Under the pieces are notes generated by a model. The model saw only the letters and a list, made by a program, of their open reading frames with translations, was not told the DNA's origin and did not search any database. The position numbers and the translations under genes were made by a program. This document shows positions 8,335-18,754 of a stretch of DNA of 64,000 nucleotides, one piece after another. Origin of the DNA: Mesorhizobium ciceri biovar biserrulae WSM1271 (GTDB taxonomy: Bacteria > Pseudomonadota > Alphaproteobacteria > Rhizobiales > Rhizobiaceae); the NCBI RefSeq assembly GCF_000185905.1, contig NC_014923.1, positions 5,355,501 through 5,419,500 on the forward strand, given 5' to 3'. Each line of letters starts with the position of its first letter. Positions within the stretch are counted from its first letter, which is position 1.

Positions 8335-9294
8335 ATGATCATGACGCTCGATCCGGATGCGCTGCGCGTCCTCGACATGGCTCGTGCAGCCGGCGGCAAG
8401 CCATTCGAGACCGGCAGCGTGGCGGCGGCGCGAGCTGCCTACAACGCCTCCTTCCCGACGCTGCAAGGTGAGCATGAGCCGGTCGCGACGACCTTTGAAC
8501 AGCAGATCGACGGGCCGAACGGCCCCATCACTGTCCGCATCCATCGCGGCATCGACGCACTGCCGAGCGGGGCGCCGGCGCTGCTCTATCTGCATGGCGG
8601 CGGCTGGGTCATCGGCAATCTCGATTCACATGACGAGATCTGCCGCCTGATGGCCAATCTCGGCAACGCCGTCATTGTCTGCCCCGACTATCGCCTGGCC
8701 CCGGAGCACAAATTTCCCGCCGGGCTCGAGGATTGCCTGGCGACACTTCGCTTCATGGCCGAGAATGCCGTCGACCTGGGCATCGACAAGGTGCGCATTG
8801 GTGTTGCCGGCGACAGCGCCGGCGGCAATCTTGCCGCAGTGCTGGCGCTGCTCGCACGCGATGGGCTCGCTCCACCACTTGCGACGCAGATCCTGATCTA
8901 TCCCAACACCGACGCGCGGCAGACATCGGACAGCTACCGGCGTTTCGGCGACGGCTTCGGCCTTACCGCGACGACCATGGCATGGTTCCGCGACCATTAT
9001 GTGCGAACGCCCGACGATATCATGGACTGGCGCGTCTCGCCCTTGCTGGCGCCTGATCTTGCCGGCGTCGCGCCGGCATTCGTGGGGCTTGCCGGCTGTG
9101 ACATCCTGGCCGACGAAGGGGCAGCCTATGCGGCGTGCCTGCAGGCCGCGGGCGTGCCTGTGATCCTGCGGCAATGGCCGGGCCAGATCCATGGCTTCGT
9201 CTCGATGGGACGCCATATTCGCGCCGCCCGGCAAGCGGTGGTCGAGGGGGTGACGGCCTGGCGCCACTTCGAGGGATCGACGTCGACCGGTTAG
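8335..9294 (+). CDS. Alpha/beta hydrolase, hormone-sensitive-lipase (BD-FAE/Aes) type
   Basis: Esterase-like enzyme of 319 residues. The oxyanion-hole motif HGGGW is at 87-91 and the nucleophile elbow GDSAGG at 159-164 (Ser161). The acid (GLAGCDILADEG) and base (QIHGF) lie near the C-terminus. These define the HSL family of carboxylesterases. It overlaps nothing upstream and lies 4 bp after the dehydrogenase, so the pair may process a sugar ester or lactone. Its TAG stop overlaps the stop of the convergent lacI gene. A second ATG at 8341 is an alternative start. Confidence 0.88.
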   Translation: MIMTLDPDALRVLDMARAAGGKPFETGSVAAARAAYNASFPTLQGEHEPVATTFEQQIDGPNGPITVRIHRGIDALPSGAPALLYLHGGGWVIGNLDSHDEICRLMANLGNAVIVCPDYRLAPEHKFPAGLEDCLATLRFMAENAVDLGIDKVRIGVAGDSAGGNLAAVLALLARDGLAPPLATQILIYPNTDARQTSDSYRRFGDGFGLTATTMAWFRDHYVRTPDDIMDWRVSPLLAPDLAGVAPAFVGLAGCDILADEGAAYAACLQAAGVPVILRQWPGQIHGFVSMGRHIRAARQAVVEGVTAWRHFEGSTSTG

Positions 9295-10325
9295 GCCGAC
9301 TGACGCATCACCAGGGTGGCACCGAGCTTGACGGTGCGCGCCATGCCCTGCTTCGGCGGATCGGCCTCGTCCAGCAGGGCCAGCAGGATCTCGACGCTGC
9401 GGCCGGCCATGGCGGTGAAATCCTGCGCCATGGTGGTCAGCGCCGGACAGGTGTAGCGGCTCAGCGGATGGTCGTCGTGGGCGGCAACGCGCAGATCGCA
9501 ATCGGGCCTGCGGCCGACCTTCAGGCCGCGCGAGTACGCGGCCGCCATTACGCCAAAGGCGAGACGATCGTTGGCGCACAGGATGGTGCGGCCGGGCAAG
9601 GTCCCGGCCTCCAGCATTTTTTCCGTCTGCTCGTAGCCGATGCGTTCGAAGTCCCAGGTGTAATCGCGCGCGGCCTCGATGACGGCCGGCCTGAAGCCGG
9701 CGGTCTCCATCGCGACGATGTAGCTCTCCTGGCGTTCGCCGGAGTTGTGGTTGACATGCGGAATGTCGAGATAGACCGGCGGTTCGCCCGAGCGACAGAG
9801 ATAGTCGACGATGGTCGACACGCTCTGCCGGTTGTCGTTGCCGACGAACGGCGTATCGCCCTCGATATAGGTGTCGAAATAGACGATCGGAATGTCCTGC
9901 CCGAGCTTGTCGAAGACGCTGCGGTCGGAGGCAAGGCCGAGCGGGGCGATGATCGCGCCGGCCACCTTCAGCGACAGCAGCGTCCTGACCGACTCCGCCT
10001 CCAGCTTCGGCGAACCATGCGAGGAGATGACGATCGGCCAGTAGCCTTCGTCGCGGCAGCGAAATTCGATGCGGCTGACCATCTCGGCGTAGAACGGATC
10101 GGTGATCGTCGGCACGACGATGCCGATGTTGCGGGTGCGCTTGCGGTTGAGGTTGCGGGCGAAAAGGTTCGGCTGATAGTCCGAGGAACGCAGGGCGGCT
10201 TCGATGCGCGCCCGCGTCGCCGGCTTCACGCTCGCCGGATCGTCGAAATATTTGGACAGCGTCGGGCGCGACACGCCGCATGCCTGGGCGAAGTCGTCCA
10301 TCGTGCGGTGCGTCTTCTCCGCCAT
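9291..10325 (-). CDS. LacI/GalR-family transcriptional regulator
   Basis: Regulator of 344 residues. The start at 10325 (MAEKTHRTMDDF) places the helix-turn-helix at the N-terminus as required (FAQACGVSRPTLSKYF at about 12-27, hinge RTRNIGIV near 63-70). The open frame upstream to 10397 lacks family character. The periplasmic-binding-like effector domain is complete (DPFYAEM, NDRLAFGVMAA, TTMAQDF). It converges on the esterase gene, sharing the TTAG that holds both stops. It probably responds to a sugar and controls the operon at 7182-9294. Confidence 0.92.
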   Translation of the reverse strand: MAEKTHRTMDDFAQACGVSRPTLSKYFDDPASVKPATRARIEAALRSSDYQPNLFARNLNRKRTRNIGIVVPTITDPFYAEMVSRIEFRCRDEGYWPIVISSHGSPKLEAESVRTLLSLKVAGAIIAPLGLASDRSVFDKLGQDIPIVYFDTYIEGDTPFVGNDNRQSVSTIVDYLCRSGEPPVYLDIPHVNHNSGERQESYIVAMETAGFRPAVIEAARDYTWDFERIGYEQTEKMLEAGTLPGRTILCANDRLAFGVMAAAYSRGLKVGRRPDCDLRVAAHDDHPLSRYTCPALTTMAQDFTAMAGRSVEILLALLDEADPPKQGMARTVKLGATLVMRQSA

Positions 10326-10676
10326 CGATATATTCCTGATCCCCTGCCAACGATCGGCCCCGCCCACAGTCATGCGACCGTTGACCGGATGCGACAATGC
10401 TTGACGGAACTTATTCAGTCAATTTTCACAGTTCCCAATAGAACGCAAAAATATTCCATGCGTCAAATTATTTGTTAACGCTTCAAAACTGATGGCGTCA
10501 TGGACTTCATTGTCAGTTCGACGAAGGGCTGCAGAAGCTTGCCGCTCAGCCCTCGGCTACGGGCCTGCTTGCCAAATGTCGCCATGCCGCCCATACACGG
10601 CTTGGAAATCACCCCACCCCGTTCGCCCCCCCTGCCAGGGATACCGTCCAATGTCCGTGACGCCGTGGTCAAAGCC
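10326..10676. other. 351-bp region without an assigned gene, lacI/rsgA promoters
   Basis: Between the lacI start and the chosen rsgA start. The first 170 bp are clearly AT-richer than the surroundings and hold the lacI promoter. The remaining part is open in the rsgA frame from 10500 and could be an N-terminal extension of RsgA, but its translation (proline-rich, no RsgA character) argues against that. I see no RNA gene or repeat here. Confidence 0.5.
10394..10422 (-). promoter_or_regulatory. Candidate sigma70-type promoter of lacI
   Basis: On the minus strand TTGACT (10417-10422) is followed after 17 bp by CATTGT (10394-10399). It lies about 70 bp before the lacI start at 10325 in an AT-rich stretch. 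The -35 is good and the -10 weak. Confidence 0.4.
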
Positions 10677-11705
10677 GTGACGGATCACTCCACGCCATCG
10701 CTCGCCAGCCTGGGCTGGACCGAATTTTTCGGCGACCAGCTCGAGCCCGGCGAAGCCAATCTTGTCCCGACGCGGATCGCCACCGTCCACCGCGATCGCC
10801 TGACCGGCCTGTCCCAGGCAGGGCCGGTCGATCTGACGCTGGCGGCGCAGGCGAACACCGGTGACTATGCCGTCGGAGACTGGGTGCTGGTCGATGGGCA
10901 TGAACACCTTGTGAAGCGCCGCCTGACCCGCAAGACGGTGCTGGAACGCCGCACCCAGGGCGGCGGCAGGGTGCCGCAGCTTGCCGCGGCCAATGTCGAT
11001 ACGCTGTTCATCGTCACCTCGTGCAATGCCGACTTCAATCCCGCCCGGCTCGAGCGCTATCTGGCGCTGGCCAACGAGGCCGGAACGACGCCGGTGATCC
11101 TGCTGACCAAGGCCGATACCGCTGAAGACGCCGAGACCTACCAGAAGCAAGCTGCGGCGTTGCAGCGTGGATTGCCGGTGGTGATGCTGAACCCCCGCAC
11201 ATCGGATGCGGCAACCGTCCTGGCTGCCTGGTGCGGTGTCGGCCAGACGGTGGCGCTGATCGGCTCCTCCGGCGTCGGCAAATCGACGCTGGTCAACACG
11301 CTGGCCGGATCGGCGCAGCAATCGCCGCAACAGACCGGGGGCATCCGCGAGCACGATTCCAAGGGACGCCACACCACCACGTCGCGATCGCTGCATTCCA
11401 TCGCCGGCGGTGGCTGGGTGATCGACACGCCGGGCATGCGGACGCTGCAGGTCAGCGATGTCGGCTACGGCATCGACACGCTGTTTGCCGAAATCACCGA
11501 GCTTGCACCGCTCTGCAAGTTCCGCGACTGCACGCATGTGCACGAGCCGGGTTGCGCGGTTCAGGCTGCCTTGAAGGCGGGGACGCTCGACCCGGAGCGC
11601 CTTGCCCGCTGGCGAAAACTGTCCGACGAGAACCAGAACAACACGCCGGTCCAGAGCGGGCCTCGCGGAGCCAAGACTTCCGGCGGTCGCAGAAAGAGGC
11701 GCTGA
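10677..11705 (+). CDS. rsgA: Ribosome small-subunit-dependent GTPase A
   Basis: Ribosome-assembly GTPase that matures the 30S subunit. It has an OB-fold N-terminal domain, then a circularly permuted GTPase domain with motifs in the order G4 (TKAD), G1 (GSSGVGKST), G3 (DTPG). A C-terminal zinc finger follows (CKFRDCTHVHEPGC), and then a basic tail. The start is uncertain. GTG at 10677 gives 342 residues, the usual length, whereas the open frame continues to an ATG at 10500 with non-RsgA sequence. It is a housekeeping gene set among catabolic modules. Confidence 0.9.
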   Translation: MTDHSTPSLASLGWTEFFGDQLEPGEANLVPTRIATVHRDRLTGLSQAGPVDLTLAAQANTGDYAVGDWVLVDGHEHLVKRRLTRKTVLERRTQGGGRVPQLAAANVDTLFIVTSCNADFNPARLERYLALANEAGTTPVILLTKADTAEDAETYQKQAAALQRGLPVVMLNPRTSDAATVLAAWCGVGQTVALIGSSGVGKSTLVNTLAGSAQQSPQQTGGIREHDSKGRHTTTSRSLHSIAGGGWVIDTPGMRTLQVSDVGYGIDTLFAEITELAPLCKFRDCTHVHEPGCAVQAALKAGTLDPERLARWRKLSDENQNNTPVQSGPRGAKTSGGRRKRR

Positions 11706-11724
11706 ACGGCGAGGACTGAGGACT

Positions 11725-12264
11725 TCAGAGCTGCGCCGTGCCGAAAACGCGATCCCAGAATGCCGAAGTCACACCGAAATTGGCCGTTTCGTCGATGTGG
11801 TGATGCACCGCATGACGGCGCTTGAGCGTGTAAAGATAGCTCGGATGCGCCGGGTGCCAGTGATGGATCATATGGTGGATGCTGATGTACCACAGATATC
11901 CCAGCATCAACCCGCAGCTCACCGCGCTCGCGGTGGCGAAATCTGAGACCACCCAAACGGGCACAAACGCGACCAGCGCATGCACGCCGAGACTGAACCA
12001 GGTTGGCGTGCCCACAGAACTGCGTTCCTCGACATGGTGACGGTCGTGCAGGTCCTTGACGTAAGGAATATGGTGAAGAGCGAACCTGTGCAGCACATAC
12101 TCGATCAGCGTCCAGAGGCCGAGACAGGCGAGGACAGTGCCGATCCAGCCTGGCGCACTCTCTTCGCCAGCCTCGAGCAGCCCGGCCACTGCCAGCACGG
12201 CGATCACCAGCGGATACACCACGAAGTCGCTATAGTAGCCAATAAGACCGAGTTGCATCGTCAC
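11725..12264 (-). CDS. Sterol desaturase/fatty acid hydroxylase superfamily membrane protein
   Basis: Small membrane protein of 179 residues with about four hydrophobic spans. It has the histidine clusters of the di-iron hydroxylase superfamily: HRFALHH near 60, HDRHH near 75, HHMIHH near 130 and RRHAVHHH near 150, then FGVT. These bind two irons and oxidise a lipid chain. It is shorter than plant or yeast sterol desaturases but normal for bacterial members such as carotenoid or fatty-acid hydroxylases. It converges on rsgA with a 19-bp gap. The substrate is unknown. Confidence 0.85.
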   Translation of the reverse strand: MTMQLGLIGYYSDFVVYPLVIAVLAVAGLLEAGEESAPGWIGTVLACLGLWTLIEYVLHRFALHHIPYVKDLHDRHHVEERSSVGTPTWFSLGVHALVAFVPVWVVSDFATASAVSCGLMLGYLWYISIHHMIHHWHPAHPSYLYTLKRRHAVHHHIDETANFGVTSAFWDRVFGTAQL

Positions 12265-12431
12265 CTAGCCTTCGAGCCGCCAAATAAGCGATGGTATCAG
12301 ATTGCCGGACTCGCGACCGAGGTGCAATGCAGACGCGCCTGACATAGCGTCGCAATCCCCTAGTGCAAGGTTCGTATCAACGATTCAAGGACCATCGGCA
12401 GGCTGCCGGCTTCGCAAATGGACGTACAAAA

Positions 12432-12902
12432 ATGGTAAAACGCAGTGCGGGATTGCTGATCTATCGCCGCAGCGATGGCGATCTCAGGGTGTTGCTGGTT
12501 CACCCGGGCGGGCCGTTCTGGGCGAAGAAGGACGATGGCGCCTGGTCGATACCGAAGGGTCTCGTCGGCGAGGACGAGGATGAGTTGACGGCAGCGCAAC
12601 GCGAGACCGAGGAAGAGCTCGGCGTCAAGGTTGATGGTCCCTTCGCGCGGCTCGGCGACTACAAACAACCCGGCGGCAAGATCGTCTCGGCCTGGTCTGT
12701 CGAGGCGCGCATCGACATCGATGTGGCTGCCATCAAAAGCAACATGTTCACCATGGAATGGCCGCCAAGGTCGGGATCCCTGAAGGAATTTCCGGAGGTC
12801 GACAGAGCGGGCTGGTTCACTTTGGCCGAGGCGGAGGTGAAAATCCTCAAGGGGCAGCGCCCGATGCTTTTGGATTTTGCCAGGCAGCAAGGCGCCGAAT
12901 GA
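12432..12902 (+). CDS. Nudix (NUDIX) hydrolase
   Basis: Protein of 156 residues. The start at 12432 (MVKRSAGLLIYRR) fits the Nudix fold beginning; the longer frame from 12363 adds nothing recognisable. Residues 43-65 match the Nudix box GX5EX7REUXEEXGU exactly, giving the Mg-binding RETEEE helix. The family hydrolyses nucleoside-diphosphate-linked compounds. The substrate cannot be told from sequence. It stands alone and converges on pobA with a 10-bp gap. A small GCCCT/AGGGC hairpin (12909-12922) sits at the junction. Confidence 0.9.
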   Translation: MVKRSAGLLIYRRSDGDLRVLLVHPGGPFWAKKDDGAWSIPKGLVGEDEDELTAAQRETEEELGVKVDGPFARLGDYKQPGGKIVSAWSVEARIDIDVAAIKSNMFTMEWPPRSGSLKEFPEVDRAGWFTLAEAEVKILKGQRPMLLDFARQQGAE

Positions 12903-12912
12903 TCCGCAGCCC

Positions 12913-15137
<2,225 letters not shown>

Positions 15138-15156
15138 ATCCTGCTCCTCCTGACCA

Positions 15157-15774
15157 TCAGCTGTCGAAGAAGACCGTTTCCTTCTCCCCCTGGAGATGGA
15201 TGTCGAAAACATAAATATCGCCGTTGCGCTCGGCGATCAGCGTCGGCACGCGGACGCGGTGCTCGATGCGCGCTAGGATCGCATCCCCGGCATTGGCCTT
15301 TTCCTCATCGGAAAAATACAGGCGTGTGTGCAGGCCGAGATTGATGCCGCGCGCGACAATCCAGAGGGTGATGTGCGGGGCCATCAGGCTTCCGTCCCTG
15401 AACGGCACGCGGCCCGGCTTGATCGTCTCGAACGTGCACAGACCGGTGTCCATGTCGGTCGGGCAACGGCCCCAGCCGAAAAAGTTCGGATCGGCCGCGC
15501 CGCGCAGTTCAGCCGGCGAATTGTAAAGCCCATCCGCATCTGCCTGCCAGATCTCGATCAGCGCATCCTTGAGCGGCGTGCCGGTACCGTCGAGCACCCG
15601 GATGCGCAGGCCGATGCGCTCCCCCTTGGTCTTGTCGTTGACCATGGTCGCACCAAGGTCGGTCGCATAGACGCCGCCGATGCCGCAGAAATTGGGCGTC
15701 AGCCCGATATGGACATAAGGTCCGGCGGTCTGCGAGGGGCTTTCCCTGAGCCGGTCGAGCGACTGGGCCATCAA
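15157..15774 (-). CDS. pcaG: Protocatechuate 3,4-dioxygenase, alpha subunit
   Basis: Alpha subunit of the intradiol ring-cleavage dioxygenase, 205 residues. It carries the conserved N-terminal SQTAGPYVHIGL and the beta-sandwich core (LIEIWQADADG, then FGWGRCPTD). As in other alpha subunits the iron ligands reside in the beta partner. Its ATG overlaps the pcaH TGA by 4 bp, which favours equal synthesis of the two subunits. Together they oxidise protocatechuate to beta-carboxymuconate. Confidence 0.95.
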   Translation of the reverse strand: MMAQSLDRLRESPSQTAGPYVHIGLTPNFCGIGGVYATDLGATMVNDKTKGERIGLRIRVLDGTGTPLKDALIEIWQADADGLYNSPAELRGAADPNFFGWGRCPTDMDTGLCTFETIKPGRVPFRDGSLMAPHITLWIVARGINLGLHTRLYFSDEEKANAGDAILARIEHRVRVPTLIAERNGDIYVFDIHLQGEKETVFFDS

Positions 15775-16526
15775 TTGCCCTCCAGCCTGTTTTCGAACAG
15801 CGACGCGCGGCGCCCGCGCAGCACGATGTCGAACTTGTAGGCGCGCGCGTCGAAGGGGATCGTCGCCTGCATGTCGAGCGTGGCGATCAGCGTTTCGACG
15901 GCGGCCTTGTCGGGGATGCCGCGCACGATCGGGCAGTGCCAGATCAGCGGATCACCCTCGAAATACATCTGCGTGATCAGCCGCTGCGCAAAGCCGTGGC
16001 CGAAGACCGAGAAATGGATGTGCGAGGGCCGCCAGTCGTTCGGCCCGTTCGGCCAGGGATAGGGGCCGGGCTTGACGGTGCGAAAGGCGTAGCCGCCATC
16101 CTCGCCTGTTATGGCGCGCCCGCAGCCGCCAAAGTTCGGGTCGAGCGGCGCCAGATAGCCGTCCTTCTTGTGGCGGTAGCGGCCGCCGGCATTGGCCTGC
16201 CAGAATTCGAGCAGCGCGCCGGGTACGCCAACACCGCGTTCGTCGAGCACCCGGCCATGGACGATGATGCGCTCGCCGAGCGCGCTCTCGCCGGGCCTGG
16301 CGAAATTGTGGATCAGGTCGGCGTCGAGTTTGCCGAGCATGGCGTGACCGAAGACCGGGCCTGCAATCTCCGACAGCGTGTTGTCGAACGGCAGCGGCGC
16401 CTTCTGCGGCGAGCGCAGCACGGAGGTCTTGTAATTCGGTGTCAGAACAGGCGGATGCCAGGTCCGGTCGCGCTGAAAGAAGGCGCCGGTCTCGGGCCTT
16501 CGGTTCGAGCCGGACTCAGCGGTCAT
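15771..16526 (-). CDS. pcaH: Protocatechuate 3,4-dioxygenase, beta subunit
   Basis: Catalytic Fe(III) subunit, 251 residues from the ATG at 16526 (MTAESGSN). The long open frame upstream is the antisense-like shadow of pcaC and was discarded. The intradiol signature LLEFWQANAGGRYRHK, the second tyrosine region (PGPYPWPN) and the histidine pair in RPSHIHF supply the two Tyr and two His iron ligands expected for the family. It overlaps pcaC by 11 bp and pcaG by 4 bp within the pca operon. Confidence 0.95.
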   Translation of the reverse strand: MTAESGSNRRPETGAFFQRDRTWHPPVLTPNYKTSVLRSPQKAPLPFDNTLSEIAGPVFGHAMLGKLDADLIHNFARPGESALGERIIVHGRVLDERGVGVPGALLEFWQANAGGRYRHKKDGYLAPLDPNFGGCGRAITGEDGGYAFRTVKPGPYPWPNGPNDWRPSHIHFSVFGHGFAQRLITQMYFEGDPLIWHCPIVRGIPDKAAVETLIATLDMQATIPFDARAYKFDIVLRGRRASLFENRLEGN

Positions 16527-16923
16527 TCTGACTTCCGTCCATTTCCGAAAACACGTCCTTGGCAATTCTGAAGGCACGGTTGGCGGCCGGCACGCCGGCA
16601 TAGATGGCGACATGCAGGAACGCCTCGCAGATATCGTCGCGCGAGGCACCAGTGTTGACGGTGGCGCGCACATGCATAGCAACCTCCTCATCATGGCCGA
16701 GTGCGGCCAGCAGCGCCAGCGTGACGATCGAACGCTCACGCCTGGTCAAGCCCGGCCGCGCCCACACGGTTCCCCAGGCGGCCTCGGTGATCAACTCCTG
16801 GAAAGGCTGGTCGAAATCGGTGGCGGCGACCTCGGCGCGGTCGACATGGCGGTCACCAAGCACCGAGCGCCGCACCGCGAGGCCGGTGCGATATCTGGTT
16901 GCGTTGCCGGGGACTTCATCCAT
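16516..16923 (-). CDS. pcaC: 4-carboxymuconolactone decarboxylase
   Basis: AhpD-fold decarboxylase that turns gamma-carboxymuconolactone into beta-ketoadipate enol-lactone. It is 135 residues from the ATG at 16923, preferred because GGAG lies 9-10 bp before it; an ATG at 16944 is the alternative. Visible CMD-family features are the RRSVLGD segment, WARPGLTRRERSIVTLA and the C-terminal EAFLHVAIYAGVPAA. It overlaps pcaD by 8 bp and pcaH by 11 bp. Confidence 0.94.
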   Translation of the reverse strand: MDEVPGNATRYRTGLAVRRSVLGDRHVDRAEVAATDFDQPFQELITEAAWGTVWARPGLTRRERSIVTLALLAALGHDEEVAMHVRATVNTGASRDDICEAFLHVAIYAGVPAANRAFRIAKDVFSEMDGSQNDR

Positions 16924-17725
16924 GGGTTTCTGCTCCAGGGGCAAGCGACGCGATAAAGCCGCGGATCAGGGCGGTGAGCGCTTCAGGCTGTTCGACGCAA
17001 GGAATGTGTCCAGCGTCGCGGATGATTTCGAAGCGCGCGCCGGGGATCAGCGCGGCCAGCGAGCGGACGAGATCGGGAGGTGTCGAGCCATCCTGGTCGC
17101 CGGCGACGCAGAGCGTCGGCACCGCGATGCGGCGTGCAGCATCGGTGAAATCGGCATCGCGAACGGCCGCGCAAGTCCCGACGTAACCTGCAAGCGCTTG
17201 CCTCGTCATCATGTTCCAGTAACCGTCGAGCTCGGCCTGATGCGCCGCGTGGAAGGCGGGGGTGAACCACACTTTGAGCACGCCATCGGCAATCGCCTGG
17301 ATGCCCTTGCTTTCGACAGTCGCGATGCGTGTGTTCCAGCTGTCTGTCGTGCCGATCTTGTGTGCCGTATCGCAAAGGATCAGGCCTTCGACGATTTCAG
17401 GCCGCCTGGCATAGAGCCCCTGCGCGATCATGCCGCCGACCGACAGGCCGCACAGCACGACCTTGCTCAAGCCGAAATGATCGATGAGCGCCGAGAGGTC
17501 ATCGACGTGATCGTCGATCGACCTGATGTCGCCGATGTCGGACAGTCCGTGGCCGCGCTTGTCATATACCAGCAGCGGCATTTCACCATCGAACGTCGAG
17601 ACAATTTCGTCCCAGATCCGGAAGTCGGTGCCGAGCGAATTGATGAATATGATTGGGCGCGCATTGCCGGTCGCCTTGATGTGGCGATGGTGCAGCGTGA
17701 TGCCGCCGATGGTGACGAATGGCAC
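16916..17725 (-). CDS. pcaD: 3-oxoadipate enol-lactonase
   Basis: Alpha/beta hydrolase that opens beta-ketoadipate enol-lactone, 269 residues. The start is taken as GTG at 17725 because GGCGGAGG precedes it by 9 bp; an ATG at 17749 would add eight residues. The nucleophile elbow CGLSVGG and the late histidine in DAGHIPCVEQP are present, and NSLGTDFRIWDE is typical of PcaD. It is first in the operon, 71 bp from the PcaQ-type site. PcaI, PcaJ and PcaF are not in the window. Confidence 0.94.
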   Translation of the reverse strand: MPFVTIGGITLHHRHIKATGNARPIIFINSLGTDFRIWDEIVSTFDGEMPLLVYDKRGHGLSDIGDIRSIDDHVDDLSALIDHFGLSKVVLCGLSVGGMIAQGLYARRPEIVEGLILCDTAHKIGTTDSWNTRIATVESKGIQAIADGVLKVWFTPAFHAAHQAELDGYWNMMTRQALAGYVGTCAAVRDADFTDAARRIAVPTLCVAGDQDGSTPPDLVRSLAALIPGARFEIIRDAGHIPCVEQPEALTALIRGFIASLAPGAETHG

Positions 17726-17795
17726 GGTTTCGATCCTCCGCCCCCACATTGCACAAGGCGTTTGGTTCGGTAAAATGATATTTTGCGGCGTTTCA

Positions 17796-17811
17796 TTAAC
17801 TCAGGGGTTAT
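17796..17811. promoter_or_regulatory. PcaQ binding site in the pcaD/pcaQ intergenic region
   Basis: On the minus strand ATAACC-CCTG-AGTTAA, one base off the ATAACC-N4-GGTTAA dyad I recall for PcaQ in Sinorhizobium and Agrobacterium. It lies 70 bp before pcaD and ends 7 bp before pcaQ, so PcaQ would activate pcaD from upstream and could repress its own gene. Confidence 0.8.
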
Positions 17812-17818
17812 CGAATCC

Positions 17819-18736
17819 ATGTCCGAGAGCCGCATTCGGTTCCGTCACCTGCAGGCATTCCTGGAAGTTGCGCGGCAGGGGAGCGTGGCGCGAGCGGCTG
17901 ACTTGCTGCATGTCAGCCCGCCGGCCGTGACCAAGACATTGCGCGAACTGGAAGAGGCGCTGGGGGTTGCGGTGGTGGAGCGCGACGGCCGCGGCATCCG
18001 ACTGACGCGCATCGGCGAGATCTTCCTTCGCCACGCCGCCACGGCGATCACGGCGCTCAAGCAAGGCGTCGATTCCGTCCGCCAGGACGGAGCGGTCAAC
18101 CGGCACCCGATCCGCATCGGCGCGCTGCCGACGGTGTCGGCGCGGGTGATGCCGCTTGCCATGAGCCTGTTCCTCAAAGAGAGCACCGGTGCGGCGATCA
18201 AGATCGTCACCGGCGAGAACGCGGTGCTGCTCGAACAGTTGCGCACCGGCGCGCTCGATCTCGTCGTCGGACGGTTGGCGGCGCCGGAGAACATGACCGG
18301 CTTCTTCTTCGAGCATCTCTACTCCGAACAGGTGCTGTTCGTGGTGCGGGCGCGACATCCGCTGCTTGAGCCCGGACAGGACGTGTTCGCGCGGCTCGAC
18401 GAGTTCCCGGCGCTGATGCCGACACGGGAATCGGTCATCCGCCCTTTCGTCGACCGCCTGTTCATCACCAACGGCATGACGGCGCCGGCAACCGAGATCG
18501 AAACCGTCTCGGACTCCTTCGGCCGCGCCTTCCTGCGGCAGAGCGATGCGGTTTGGATCATTTCGGCAGGCGTCGTCGCCAATGAAGTCGGCAGTGGCGC
18601 CTTCGTCGCCCTGCCGGTCGACACCGAGGAAACCAAAGGACCGGTCGGCCTGACGATGCGGACCGACACGGCGCCCTCGCCGGCCTTCTCCATCCTGCTG
18701 CAGACCATCCGCGAAGCGGCGAGGCAAAGCAGTTGA
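17819..18736 (+). CDS. pcaQ: LysR-type activator of the pca operon
   Basis: LysR regulator of 305 residues. The start at 17819 (MSESRIRFRHLQ) gives the standard length, and the ATG at 17783 lies upstream of the operator. The N-terminal winged helix-turn-helix is clear (FLEVARQGSVARAADLLHVSPPAVTKTLRELE). The effector domain resembles PcaQ/GbpR-type proteins. It is divergent from pcaD across the PcaQ-type site. In relatives it responds to beta-carboxymuconate and gamma-carboxymuconolactone, so the pathway, here with pobA, would be induced by its intermediates. Confidence 0.93.
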   Translation: MSESRIRFRHLQAFLEVARQGSVARAADLLHVSPPAVTKTLRELEEALGVAVVERDGRGIRLTRIGEIFLRHAATAITALKQGVDSVRQDGAVNRHPIRIGALPTVSARVMPLAMSLFLKESTGAAIKIVTGENAVLLEQLRTGALDLVVGRLAAPENMTGFFFEHLYSEQVLFVVRARHPLLEPGQDVFARLDEFPALMPTRESVIRPFVDRLFITNGMTAPATEIETVSDSFGRAFLRQSDAVWIISAGVVANEVGSGAFVALPVDTEETKGPVGLTMRTDTAPSPAFSILLQTIREAARQSS

Positions 18737-18754
18737 TGCGGCTCAGACTGGCGA

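Noticed and set aside
8626-10350. 574-codon minus-strand frame across the esterase and lacI genes
   Set aside because: It spans two well-supported genes in a different frame and has no start context or motifs.
10500-10676. N-terminal extension of RsgA
   Set aside because: The 59 extra codons have no RsgA character and no good ribosome site. A GTG start at 10677 gives the normal length, although this start remains uncertain.
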